From contig JAGVRJ010000012.1 in the NCBI GenBank assembly GCA_019059635.1, positions 1,178,001 through 1,242,000 on the forward strand: a stretch of 64,000 nucleotides of DNA, given 5' to 3'. The notes beneath the pieces are model-generated. The model was given only the letters and a program-made list of their open reading frames with translations. It was not told the DNA's origin and did not search any database. Positions within the stretch are counted from its first letter, which is position 1. Each line of letters opens with the position of its first letter. Made by a program: the position numbers and the translations under genes. Shown in pieces: positions 32,474 through 43,040 of the stretch. Source of the stretch: Proales similis (lineage: Eukaryota; Rotifera; Eurotatoria; Ploima; Proalidae).

Positions 32474-34071
32474 ATGCAGACCAGCGGCGCCATGAACTCA
32501 AACGCCTACATTCAGATGAGTAGTCTGAGCAGCGGCGACAAGCGATCAGTGGAAAGAGCCGAATGCGCAGCCGACGCAGTTTACAACGCTCCGTGGGAAT
32601 TTAAGATTCCGCTCAGTCCACAGACGACGACGACGACGACGACTCAGCTGAGCGAGAGTGGCAATGCCAAGGCGAGCGTCGACGACCAGCCGGACGACAA
32701 CGAGGAGCAATACTGTGCGCCGTGGGATTTGCGCCAGCAAGAAGAGATGCTCCGCAACATGTCAATGTCATCGACTCGGAAGCCGAACAGCAGCTCGAGC
32801 GAAACCTTGCAACTAATCGGCGAAGCAGTCACTACAGTCGAGGAGGCGAGGCGTGAAAGTTTATCTAAACAAACGAGTCAGCCGGCGGCCAGCGAGAGCG
32901 ATCAGGCCGATGTAAACGAGTACAATCCACCGTGGGGCCTGAACACGTCGGCACTGATGCAGAACCTGGGCTCTGCCAAAGCGAGCAGTCAAACGAAGCC
33001 GAGTGTTGCTGTGGCGCCATTCGCAAGGAACCGCCTGTCGACCAGGTCCAACAGCTCGTCGTCAGCGCGATCGTCCACCTCTTCGCTATCGACCAACTCG
33101 CCGCCAACTCAGCCGCCTCCTCCGAACGTGCCGCCTCCGCCACTGCCCAACAGTCATGATCCGAGACGAGCCTCGCTTGTTCAGCACAATTCAGCGTCGC
33201 TCGTCTTCAAGCCGTTCACTCGGCACTCGAGTCTCACTGCCAACTCGGCGTCCACGTCCATTCTTTTGCCCGTGAGTCATCCGGCCGGAAGCAAATCAAT
33301 GCGGGAGGCGCATACCAGCACCGCGTCTAGCACAGGCTCATGGAAAAACAGCTCAACATCACGACGGTCGGACAGCCTCAATCCGAGCGTTCTCCTGCCT
33401 CACTCGACATTGAGCAGCGCAAAAGGTGCCAACGGCGAGCTGCAGCTTACTGCCGTTCCAGTCAATGCCCTCCTTTTCTCGCACACATCCTCTCTGCCGG
33501 CCAACTTTCTTCCCATCAACACCAACACGTGTACAAGACCTGTGCTAGTGGCCGGCACCAATTTCTCGCCCACGCAAACGTTTGAGAGTGCGACCGTGGC
33601 CACCGACTCTCTTCACCGTCAGAGGTAACCGACTTTGATGCAGCTTGTTGATTTATCTCAATCTAATGCGTTCTCCGGCCACTCTCGTTCGATCAACTCG
33701 GCTCAAGCTGGTTCCACGGACGAATCACGCGCAAGGATGCAGAGGTCAAATTGGACGCCAAGCCGGTCGGAAGTTTTCTTGTCCGACAGAGCGAGAGCGG
33801 CAACTCGAACGACTACAGCCTCTCATTAGTGTAAGTTCAAGCAGCCAAATGGTCTAGATCTGAATTGTTTGACGAGAACGCTTCGACAACTAGTAGCGGC
33901 AGCGGATGTGTGCATATGCGCATCTGCATGAAAAATGGAGAATTCATCCTGGGCCAGTGCAGCCAGCCGTTTGGCTCCATTGTGAAAATGATCGAGCACT
34001 ACAGTAGAGTCGAGGTGCCCATTAAAGGGGCCCAGCATGTCAAGCTCACTCGGCCAGTCGATTGTCCATAG
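32474..34071 (+). CDS. SHB/SHF-type SH2 adaptor protein
   Basis: Adaptor that would couple phosphotyrosine signalling to downstream proteins. The ATG at 32474 opens a long Ser/Pro-rich exon. It carries three spaced tyrosine motifs, YNAPWEF, YCAPWDL and YNPPWGL, which resemble the Y-x-x-P-W/F phosphosites of the SHB/SHD/SHE/SHF family. A proline-rich run (TQPPPPNVPPPPLPN) could bind SH3 domains. After an intron (about 33628-33708) the SH2 domain starts: SWFHGRITRKDAE, then GSFLVRQSESG with the phosphotyrosine-binding Arg, DYSLSL, an intron, VHMRICMKNGEFILGQ, PFGSIVKMIEHYSR and VPIKGAQHVKLTRPV. The end pattern P-I-K-G-A-x-H-x-x-L is typical of SHB. Confidence 0.85.
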
Positions 34072-34428
34072 ATCCACCACGCTTCTTCTCTCGCTGTGAA
34101 TTCTTTCATTTCTTTCAATTGTGTTGATTTCTATTTATTCATCGATCTGATTGTTCTACACTACAATGCCATTCAATGGGGCGCGAGAATATGAATTTGA
34201 CTTCTCCCTCCCTTTCTCTCATTCGTGTATTTCAAAGGCTTTTTTTTCTCTCTCGAATGGACAATTCATCGACTAATTGACTTGTTTTTGTTGTTGCTGT
34301 TTAAATTGACTTGGCAATTATAAATTTGAGTCTGAGCGAATAGAATAAGAAGAGTATTTAATGAAATAAAAAAAAAGCGGTGTCGAGTTTTTGGCTCTTG
34401 AAGATTGAGGGAGGATGGAACGGGTGGT
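34072..34428. terminator. Overlapping convergent 3' ends, adaptor and INTS11
   Basis: The plus-strand AATAAA (34365-34370) lies beyond the minus-strand AATAAA (plus TTTATT, 34134-34139). If both are used, the two 3' UTRs overlap by about 230 bases. An A-rich run follows the plus-strand signal. Confidence 0.45.
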
Positions 34429-36903
34429 CTAGGACGAATTGGCGGCAAAGTGCTCTCTGAGCAACGAATGAAGGTAGCTGCCGAGCTCTTCGTCTTCCAA
34501 ATTCCACTCCACAGAGAGAACGCTGCTGTTTTGCTCGCCATCTGCACTCAAATTGATGACCACATCGTCCACGCTCAGACTCTTGTCGTCAATGCATGTG
34601 ATGGCAAACTCGTCCAGTTCTCTATATTCACAAATTCAGCACTAGAGTGCAAGTCGAATCGTCAATGAGAATGCACCTGGCGAGTAGCTCGACTATTTTG
34701 CTGGACAATGCTTGTTGGCTGAGATTCGAGTATTTGCGACTGAGCTTTATGTTCGAGTCGAATCTAATGTTCTGAGCGGTAAGGCCCAGTCGTTGAATGG
34801 CCTCTTTTGGATGAACGGCGCGTATTCTCTTTGTGAAATGTGAACAATTCAAATCTTATTAGGAGAGTGACTCGTCGACACTGCTTACTTGCTGGTCAAT
34901 GAGCAAAACTCCGTTGAGGGTTTTGGATTTTTTCAACGGGCAGTCCAAATCGCCAGATTCGGCTTTAACAACTCAAATGTTTAGGACGACGACTAGAAAC
35001 GAGAGGGAGGGGGGGGGGCAAACCAGTGAAGCCGACCGAGTTGAGCAGCTTGGTCGAGATGCTTGCGTTTATTGCGGATTTGCTTTTGACCACGATTGTC
35101 TCGCCGTTGGCCGGCTTGAAGCAGTCGATGTCTGTCGTTGGAAAGTTGAGAGTCGAGAGCGCCAAGACAATCGGAGGCGGTCACTTACTGAACTCTTGCA
35201 TTATTTGGCCTTTTAAAAAGTCCATTTTGCCCGCTTCGCCATGCACAAGAACCACGTTCTTGGGCTCGCAGTTCCTGATCAGCTGCATTATTCCTTTGGC
35301 GTCGGCGTGCGCGCTAAACGACATGTACTCGACCGACAGTTTAACCTCGACCTTGTTTGCGAACGCGCAAAAAATTTTCAATTCGATGGCTGCTTGTTGC
35401 GGTCAGCTCTAGAGCTCACAATCTGCTTGTTTTCAAATTCGATCTTCTTCTGGCCTTGAAGCACCTTGTGTCCGACAGTTCCGGCCACGCAGTAGCCCGG
35501 TATGATCACCATGTTCTGCTCGAAGGGCGCCCACTTTTTGAATATCTGCAGCGACTGGCCCGCATGCAGCATGCCCGGAGTGGCAAACACAACCATTGGG
35601 CCGGGCTTGTCAATGTAGCTTCGATCGAACGGCTTCACTTGGCCTTCAGAGCTTCAACTCGGCCGGAGAGAAGAGGAAGCGATCGCCTTACTTTGATGTG
35701 TTTGAACTCGAACATGTTGCGCTCGACGAACGTCTTTTTGATTTTCTGACTTGTCCATGTGATGAACAGCTGATAGTAGTTGTTGGCCTTCTCGGTGAGG
35801 CCGAGCGAGAAGTAAATTGGGTACTGCAGGTTCATTCGCTCCCAGTAGGTCTCGAGCAGAATGCAAAGCTCTTGGGCTCGTCCGAGAGCGAATACTGGAA
35901 TGAGCACTTTGCCGCCCTTGTCCAGGCAGTTGTGAACTTTTTTTATGAAATCCCTTTCGCGGCATCGCTTTGAGTCGCGAATTGTGGTCGCGTACGTCGA
36001 CTCGGTGATGAGAATGTCCGGACGGCACCGGTCGATCCAAGCGGCGCCCAGATGTCTGTCCGGCGTCATGTTGTAGTCGCCAGTGTAGACGATCGACTGA
36101 TTTCCAACTCTCACTTCGAACATTGCCGCGCCCAGCACATGTCCAGCGTAGTACGCTTTGATCTGCAGCTCGTCGTCTACTTGGTAGGTCTCGTGAAGAT
36201 TTACCGTTCGAACTTTTTTCATGCACGCCTTTATGTCTTCGGCCTTGAAGAAGTTCTGCACCGCATGTCGGTCGACCGTGATTTTTCTGTAGTCCTCCTT
36301 TGTGCTTTAATGTGAAAATGCCATCTTTCATCAGTCATCCGGGCGAATCGAGATTACGAGAAGAATGGGCGCTATCGATTTGGTCGGCGCAGTCATGAAT
36401 ATCGGCCCGTCGAAACCGACCACTTCGCTCAAATAGGGCAGGGCTCCGCAGTGGTCTTTTCAAATCATCAACGCCATCCTGCATTCAGCCTTCTGCTCGG
36501 TCACTGTACTTACCCAAATGAAAGTGGCTTGAGAAACAACTGCAATTGGCAAGCGAGTTGAAAAGGCCAGAGCAGCGCTACTCACCTGATAATGACGCAG
36601 TCGAGATAAGGCGTCACCGGGCCCTCCTTGGCAATGTAAGAAAAGTCCGGAAATCGTCTCTGGTCCAAATTGTTAGAACTTGACTAAGACCAGCTGCAAT
36701 GGGTGTGCAAGCGCCTACGTCATCATTGTAGCCCATGTGCATGCCACAGTCGAGCATTACGTTCTTGCCGCCGATCGATACCAATATGCAACTACGGCCC
36801 ACATCTAGCAAACAAGAGAATGCCGAACGCCAGCCGACGAAAGCTTCACAAGTCGGGTTAACCTTGTCCGGCTCCGAGTGGAACCACTTTAATGTCGCTC
36901 ATC
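34429..36903 (-). CDS. INTS11: Integrator complex subunit 11 endonuclease
   Basis: RNA endonuclease of the Integrator complex, which cleaves snRNA and promoter-proximal nascent transcripts; a metallo-beta-lactamase/beta-CASP protein. Start ATG at 36903: [13 protein letters not shown], then [20 protein letters not shown]. The zinc motif H-F-H-L-D-H is split by an intron between L and D (about 36520/36455). Further landmarks: [116 protein letters not shown] and [19 protein letters not shown] terminus [18 protein letters not shown]. Roughly the normal 600 residues. Zinc ligands appear intact. Confidence 0.95.
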
Positions 36904-37766
36904 TCTGCTCGGCTTCTTCTCTTCTGAAGCGGTTCCTTTCGACTCAAGTCGGCCTGTGATGATTGAATTGGACTCACATTAATTTAAGGATGGGCCAGCA
37001 TTACGTGGCTACAAGCAAACACGAGTCGAGATGGTCGCGATCAAGCTTTATTTTGGCCTAACAAACAAGCGAATAGAGCCACATACAAGTCAAACGAGCG
37101 TGTAGCATGCACAGTAGGCGGTTGTTGATGCGCTCGCTGTCGCCTGCCTTGCAGAGGCACCCACCAGGCGCTCAAATCTCCGAATTTTTCCTGTTTCTCT
37201 CTTCTGTTCAAACGTGTCACTTTTCTGATTGGCGGCATTTGCTTCTGAGATAATGGCCGCCAATAAAAGATTTATCGTTCTTGGTTCGTATTTAAAATAG
37301 ACTTTGCTTTAAGCGCTGTTTCTGAATTTTAACAAATAAAAGTGCGTAGCGGCAACCGATCAGCGTTTTCGATTTCTTTGTTTTTTTTTGTTTCGGCTTT
37401 TCGGCAGAGCAGAGTGCAATCAAATCGACCGGTCTGAGCGTAAGAAAAAATTCACACCAAAGAAGACGAGCGGCGGGCGGGTTGTCGCAAAGAAAAGATA
37501 AAAGAAAACGAACGAAGCTAATGGTCCACTTGAATCCGGATGCCAATTTCGCGTCGACCCGAAGAAGGTAAACTCGGCCTTGCTCTTGACGGCCTGGCAA
37601 GCGGTTTACAAAACGGAAACGAAAAAAAGGCCGGTAAAATGAAACCTCTGATCTTGGTCCATGGCTGCTTGCTGGCGTTTCTCCTCGCTCAGGGTGCCCA
37701 GCTCAACCGTCTTGTCTCTGCCAGAGTTGAGATTTTAGGCTCGAACGTTGTTGTTTAGAAGGGTAA
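36904..37766. other. Region between INTS11 5' end and USP47 3' end
   Basis: Both flanking genes are on the minus strand. It holds the INTS11 promoter and the USP47 3' UTR. A short plus-strand ORF with a signal-peptide-like N terminus (37639-37758) is reported as a finding. A T-run lies at 37379-37391. Confidence 0.4.
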
Positions 37767-40700
37767 TCAGATCTCAAACCTGAAGTAGTAGCAAGCGCCC
37801 TCTTCGAGTCGTTCACTGCGAGACTGGTAGTTTTCAAACCAGGACGGATCGTGGTGAATGTCGAGTATCGAATGCTTGTAGGGATAGTCGGAGATGCTCT
37901 GCGTTCGAACAAATTGTGATCAAGAGATCAAAAAGTCAGAGTCTGGGCCAAGACTACCTTCATTATTTGGAGACGATCGAGCGCAATGTCGAACAAGGCC
38001 GAAATCTTGAATTTGTTCGAGTCAGAGCTGAAAAGAGAAAATTGGAAAAAGTGCGGGCACACCTTTTGAGCGAGCGACTCAAAGTTGAACGTCTCGACGC
38101 TTATTTCAATCAAATCACTCAGCTCGTAGTTGTCTGGCCGCCAGTGTCGAACATAGACTATGCACTCGTTGCTCGAGGTTTTGAGCTCGGCGCCTTTTTG
38201 GGCTCAAGATTGAGACGGCGTGGCACTCACTGAGAGAGGTGGGGTTCTGACCTTCGACGAATTCGATGCTGAGCTCGGTCATTGAGTTGACAAACACATC
38301 GGAGCCGATCATCTGATGGTCGAGCAAGATCATACCCGGCCGCTTGCCAATCTTCTTTCTCAAGCGAATGCTTGAGTTTGAACGCGGTTAGAGAGAGAGA
38401 GAGCCAGTCGATCAAGGTCAATGAAAGGTCGTTCTCTTGCCTGTTAATTGAGTATTTAAGGCTGCACTCGTCGATCAAGTCATCGATTAACAAACTCTTG
38501 AGCTCTTGCACGCTCAGACCGTTGTAGACCATCAGCTCGCACAAAAACGTAAAGCAGCCCTTCGAAGCGAACAAGTGAAATTGAGAGGCAGAGCAGACGG
38601 AGCGTAGCAGGCGGGCTAACCTGGTGAGGCACGAGCCGATGAAGCGGAATAACGTACTCGCCGTACTTGAGCGGTGGTCCCAACTTGATCAGCAGCTTCG
38701 TGTTCGCCTGCAGATAATTGAACTGATTCTCGTTCGAGCTTATTTCGCACTCGACCTCGTTTATTGACAAGCGGAACACGCGGAAGTTGTGCGCGCCCAG
38801 TCGCAAGTATTCGTCTACATGGGTCTTGAACTCGAACAGACTGGTGCGCTTGTCCATGCGAAGCTCGAGCGCTTCGAACACGTTCGATTAAAGCTTATTG
38901 ACCAGGCGGGCATGAAGTTGAATTTTCATACTTTTTGTTCCGAGCTCTTGATTCACGCTCAAGTTGGAGCTCAAGTACCTGAACGGCCGATTCTGAGCGT
39001 CCTTTTGCCTGACGGCCGTTTCGTAGTCCGGTATGTCGTCGTAGTTGTCCTCAATCGGGTAATCGAACTCGTCAAAGGCCAGCGGCACTTGGTCCTTTTT
39101 CTTTATATGCTTGAGTTTGAGCAGCTCAGCTGCGCGGCCGAACGATCTTACCTCGTCGTCGGCAAGGTCGGCGTCGCGTTTGCCAATCAAGCCTTCGTGC
39201 GTCGTGAAATCATGCTCGTCGTCGACGTTGGCCATCTCAGCGCTTAGGTCGTCGTCGAGCGCGTTTATTTCATTTTCGTCGATGTTCACGTCCAGATCGG
39301 CGTCTCTGTCCGGGTCGTTTAGCTCAAGGTCGATCATTTCGAGATCATGCTCGGGCATCTCGCCTGAGAACGGAGCATTGAGGAAGTTGACCGGCGACTT
39401 GGCCTGGTTCTGCTGATGGGTTGAAACCGAGCCGCTGCTGCCGATGCCTTCGTCGTCCAGACTGGTTTCCATCTCGGTCGAATTGGCATCCGGCAGATTT
39501 CTTGCGCCCGTCTCGTTTGACTTGGAGAAATGATTCTCGACCATTTCGAATGGCACAGTGCCTTCTTTGGTCTCGTTCGTGCTCTGGTTTATCGCAGTAA
39601 TTGTCGACTGATCGTGCGCGTTCAAGTTAGATGTGTCGCTGATCGAAGAGATCTCGTCGCTTCTTGTGCTCGACGCCTCGTGGTTCTTTCTTTTGCCATT
39701 CAGGAACTCTTGGTGCCGAGTGGTCTTTCGCACAAACGTGTCGCACTGGTCGCTGGTCGGCAAGTAAATGGTCAAATTGATCATGTTCATGATCGAGTCC
39801 AACACGTAGAGCAATTTGGACTGGCCGAACTCCTTGCCAAAGTCGTTGCCGTCACTGAACTCGGCGTACACCTGCCAGAGCGCGATTTTCTCAAGAGGGA
39901 ATCAAAGCGACAGTGACAAAGAGCGCTTACTTTGCTCGCTTTGTTGAATCCGATCGATGCGAGAGAGTGGTCGGGCGGCATTGAATTCAGGTACTGATAC
40001 GAACTGATCGCGTTCGGACACTCTAGAACGAGCCGTAGCGATTCGACCGGCACGTTCAACATCTAAGAATAGAACTCATGCCGCTGTGCTTGAATGGAAA
40101 ATGCAAATAGGAGACCAACCTCGGCAATGCGCTCCCTGAACTCGGCAAGCTTCATGTCAGCGCTCAGTCTGAGGCTGAAGCACTCGCTCAGCTCAAAGGC
40201 GTCCAAGTCGAGTCGGAACAATTTGACGTTGCAGTCGCTCGCCTTGTACTCGGTGAATTCATGGTGCTCAGGCACGACCTCCAGATACCAGCCAAATCCG
40301 TACGGGAATTTGGTGAAGCCGACCGCCTCGTAGACGGTGAGCTGATCCTCGTCTTCATACGACTGGTCGATCAAATTGTACAGCGGATTAAATTTAAGTA
40401 TTCGGCTCTTCTTGCCGACCAGGTTTAGATTGAACTCGTTGATTATCTGCTCTTTGGCTTGCCTCAAGCTCAGGTCCTTGTGAATGTTCAGAAGCTTCTC
40501 TGTGCAGTTTTGAGCACTGAGCAGAATGGCGCCATTGCTCGCAGCTGCGGCCGCGTCCAGTTGAGAGCTGTTCGGACAGACTACTTTTACTTTGCAGCTG
40601 TTCTCCATGTACAATCTAACGCGCTCAGCCTCGGCCTGCTGGTCTCGCTCGCCTTGAAGCAAAGTCTTCAAATGCTCGCCAAAGTCGTCCTGTTTCATGA

Positions 40701-42379
40701 ACGTCTCGTTGCGACTCGCATTTAGCTGACGATAGAACAGCATGTAGGCTGTGGTCGAGCTGTATGTTGAATAGGCCGTGCCGTAGGCTTTTATGATGTC
40801 GGCCGGCTGAAGCTCGCTGACTCTCTCGTCGTTGAAGTTGTACCACTGATTGGTCTCCAACGACTTGATGTAGGCAAAGTAATGGCCTCCGATCGCACTG
40901 CCGCTGTGTATCATCACCGAAAAGAGTTCATACTCGAACGGCGAGCCGCTGTGGTCGACGAGCTCGCTCGACTCCAGGTACTTGCTCATGTCAATTCGGT
41001 CGGGAAAAGTGACCCGGTTGCTGAGTTTGATGCGCGACATGGTGCGGTAGTCAAAGTCAAATCGGTTGAGCTGCAGCGCCATTATGTAAGGCAGTGACTC
41101 GAGCTTCAGGCCTTTGTGAGCTTTACACATCCGCTGGCATTTATCGCAAAAGTACTTGTTGCCTTCGTCGAGTATCTCCGGCTGCACGTACGCGTTCAAG
41201 GCCTCTTCCACACTCTCGTAGGTGCGCTCTGAGCCGAACGGCTTTATGCACAGCGACATGTCGAGGAAGACACTGGTGCGGGCGCTCTCCGTGTTGCATT
41301 CAAGGCATTTCACATAGTCCTTTATCTTGCCCTGGTACAACTCGTTGATCAGCTGCTCGCGTTTGGTGCCTTTGAACGTTCGCTCGAGCGCGTCGAACAT
41401 CACCCGACACAGCTCTTGAACGTCGTGCTGCTGAAACGCATCGTCGTAGTTCCAGCCGAACGATTTTGTCAAATCGGATGTTTGAATTGACTTTTTGCCC
41501 GAGGTCTGCAGGTTAAGGAACAGCCTCTGCAGCTGAAACGGAATGTTCTTGCGGCCCTCTTCGTCCGGATTGCCGTCGAACTTCCAGCGGTAGATGGCGT
41601 TGCGAAACTCGGGCGTCATGTAAAGAGTCTGAAGCAGGCTGTTCAAATAGCACGTCATCGCCTGGTTGATCAGGCCAACGTAGCCGTGGTCGTTACTACT
41701 CGGCGTGTCGAACATCTCCGACAAGTTCAGCGGCCCCATCTCGCCCGACTGGTCGAGCGCGTTGCGTCTGTAGGAGAACTGCGACGACTCGGCCGTGATT
41801 GGCTCCAGAGACGGAATGTCCTCCAAGAAATTGTCGGCGTCCAGCTCGTTCGTTTCGCTTTGCTGGCATTTTGGCGGCCCGTCGCGCTCGTGAATTTCAA
41901 ACAAGTTCTTGTTCACTCGGTCCAGCTCCAAGTCGACCAGGCTGATTCCGGTGTTCTCTAGCTCGCTCAGATTGAACAGGTCGCGGCCGTTGCGCTTCCA
42001 CATTAGATTGAAACTGTGCGACTCGTATGAGAAGAGGTTGGCCGCCTCTTGGATGAGATACTCGACGCTGTATGAGCCGGACAGGTTTATTGCATGGCGT
42101 TTGCCCGTGTTGCGCGGCTCGGTCAAATCGCTCAGCACACAAGTGAACGAGGCATTCTCTGAAGAGTGAAGCGGCTCGAGAGTGCACGAGACGCCTGGTA
42201 AACTGCACTGATCTAGTTCGTTTGCATTCAGCTATTCAGTCGATGGCGTTCAGTTGAGATCAACAGCAGCAGCAGAAGCAGCAGAGATTAAAGAGAACAT
42301 GAAATGACTACGATCAGAAGATGTGTCAATTTGAATTCGGTTTACTTACGTCTCGATCTGGATGGGCTATTCGGACCAT
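37767..42379 (-). CDS. USP47: Ubiquitin-specific protease 47
   Basis: Deubiquitinase acting in base-excision repair and growth signalling in other animals. Exon 1 starts at the ATG at 42379 (MVRIAHPDRD). An intron of about 120 bases leads to LNANELDQCSLPG. The large exon carries the USP catalytic domain: Cys box GYVGLINQAMTCYLNSLLQT, FGWNYDDAFQQHDVQELCRV, zinc pair CLECN and CDKCQ, LQLNRFDFDYRTMSRIKL, and the His box SGSAIGGHYFAYIKS. Ubiquitin-like folds follow, separated by an acidic linker (about 39100-39700). The end is HSILDIHHDPSWFEN and ACYYFRFEI, matching the USP47 C terminus. About 1,300 residues. Catalytic Cys and His present; apparently active. Confidence 0.94.
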
Positions 42380-43040
42380 TGATCGCAATCTAAAGACCAA
42401 AGCAGCCGCTGAGTAGAGCAAATGAGACAAGCAACAAGTATGTGGCCGTGGCACTCGACTGGACCAAAGGCTCTAATCACTGCTCACTTAATTAATATGT
42501 AAAATGGGACCCAAAATAATAGCTCCACATCGTACATATGCACACAGAGCAAGAGGTCTAGGTTGGCTTTCATTTACGCACTGCGCGCAAATGCTCGAAG
42601 CGAGAATATGAATGAAGAAATGCAACGATGCAGACTCGGCTCTGCTTGCTCGCTTGTGTCTTAGCCACTTCCCGTTTCGGGATCATTTTCTCATTTAATA
42701 CGCCACACTAAGATAGACTTACCGCAGATAGATTAGACCGAAGCGCCGACACAAGCGACTTAAACGAGCAGCAACTCAATGAGGCAAAAGTTAAGGTGAC
42801 AGACGAGCGCCAAAAAGAGAGTACCCAAGTCTATTTTAAGCCCTCACCTCTATATTAAGGCCACCCGCTGAATAGTCCTTCAACGCCCAGAATTAAACGC
42901 AAACGAGTCTCTCAAACGAGCGTAAATAATCTGCATGTGTATTTTTGTTGCTAAATATAAGAAACCAACACAAAGGAGGGCGAAGGGAGAGCGAGAGAGA
43001 GACGGACAGAGACAGACAAGGCCATGAATTGGATGGGAGC
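42380..43040. other. Intergenic, USP47 promoter and receptor 3' UTR
   Basis: Both flanking genes are on the minus strand. No ORF with domain support. A GA-rich run lies at about 42975-43015. Confidence 0.4.

Noticed and set aside
35654-36331. 225-residue minus-strand frame
   Set aside because: Frame-shifted shadow of the INTS11 catalytic exon.
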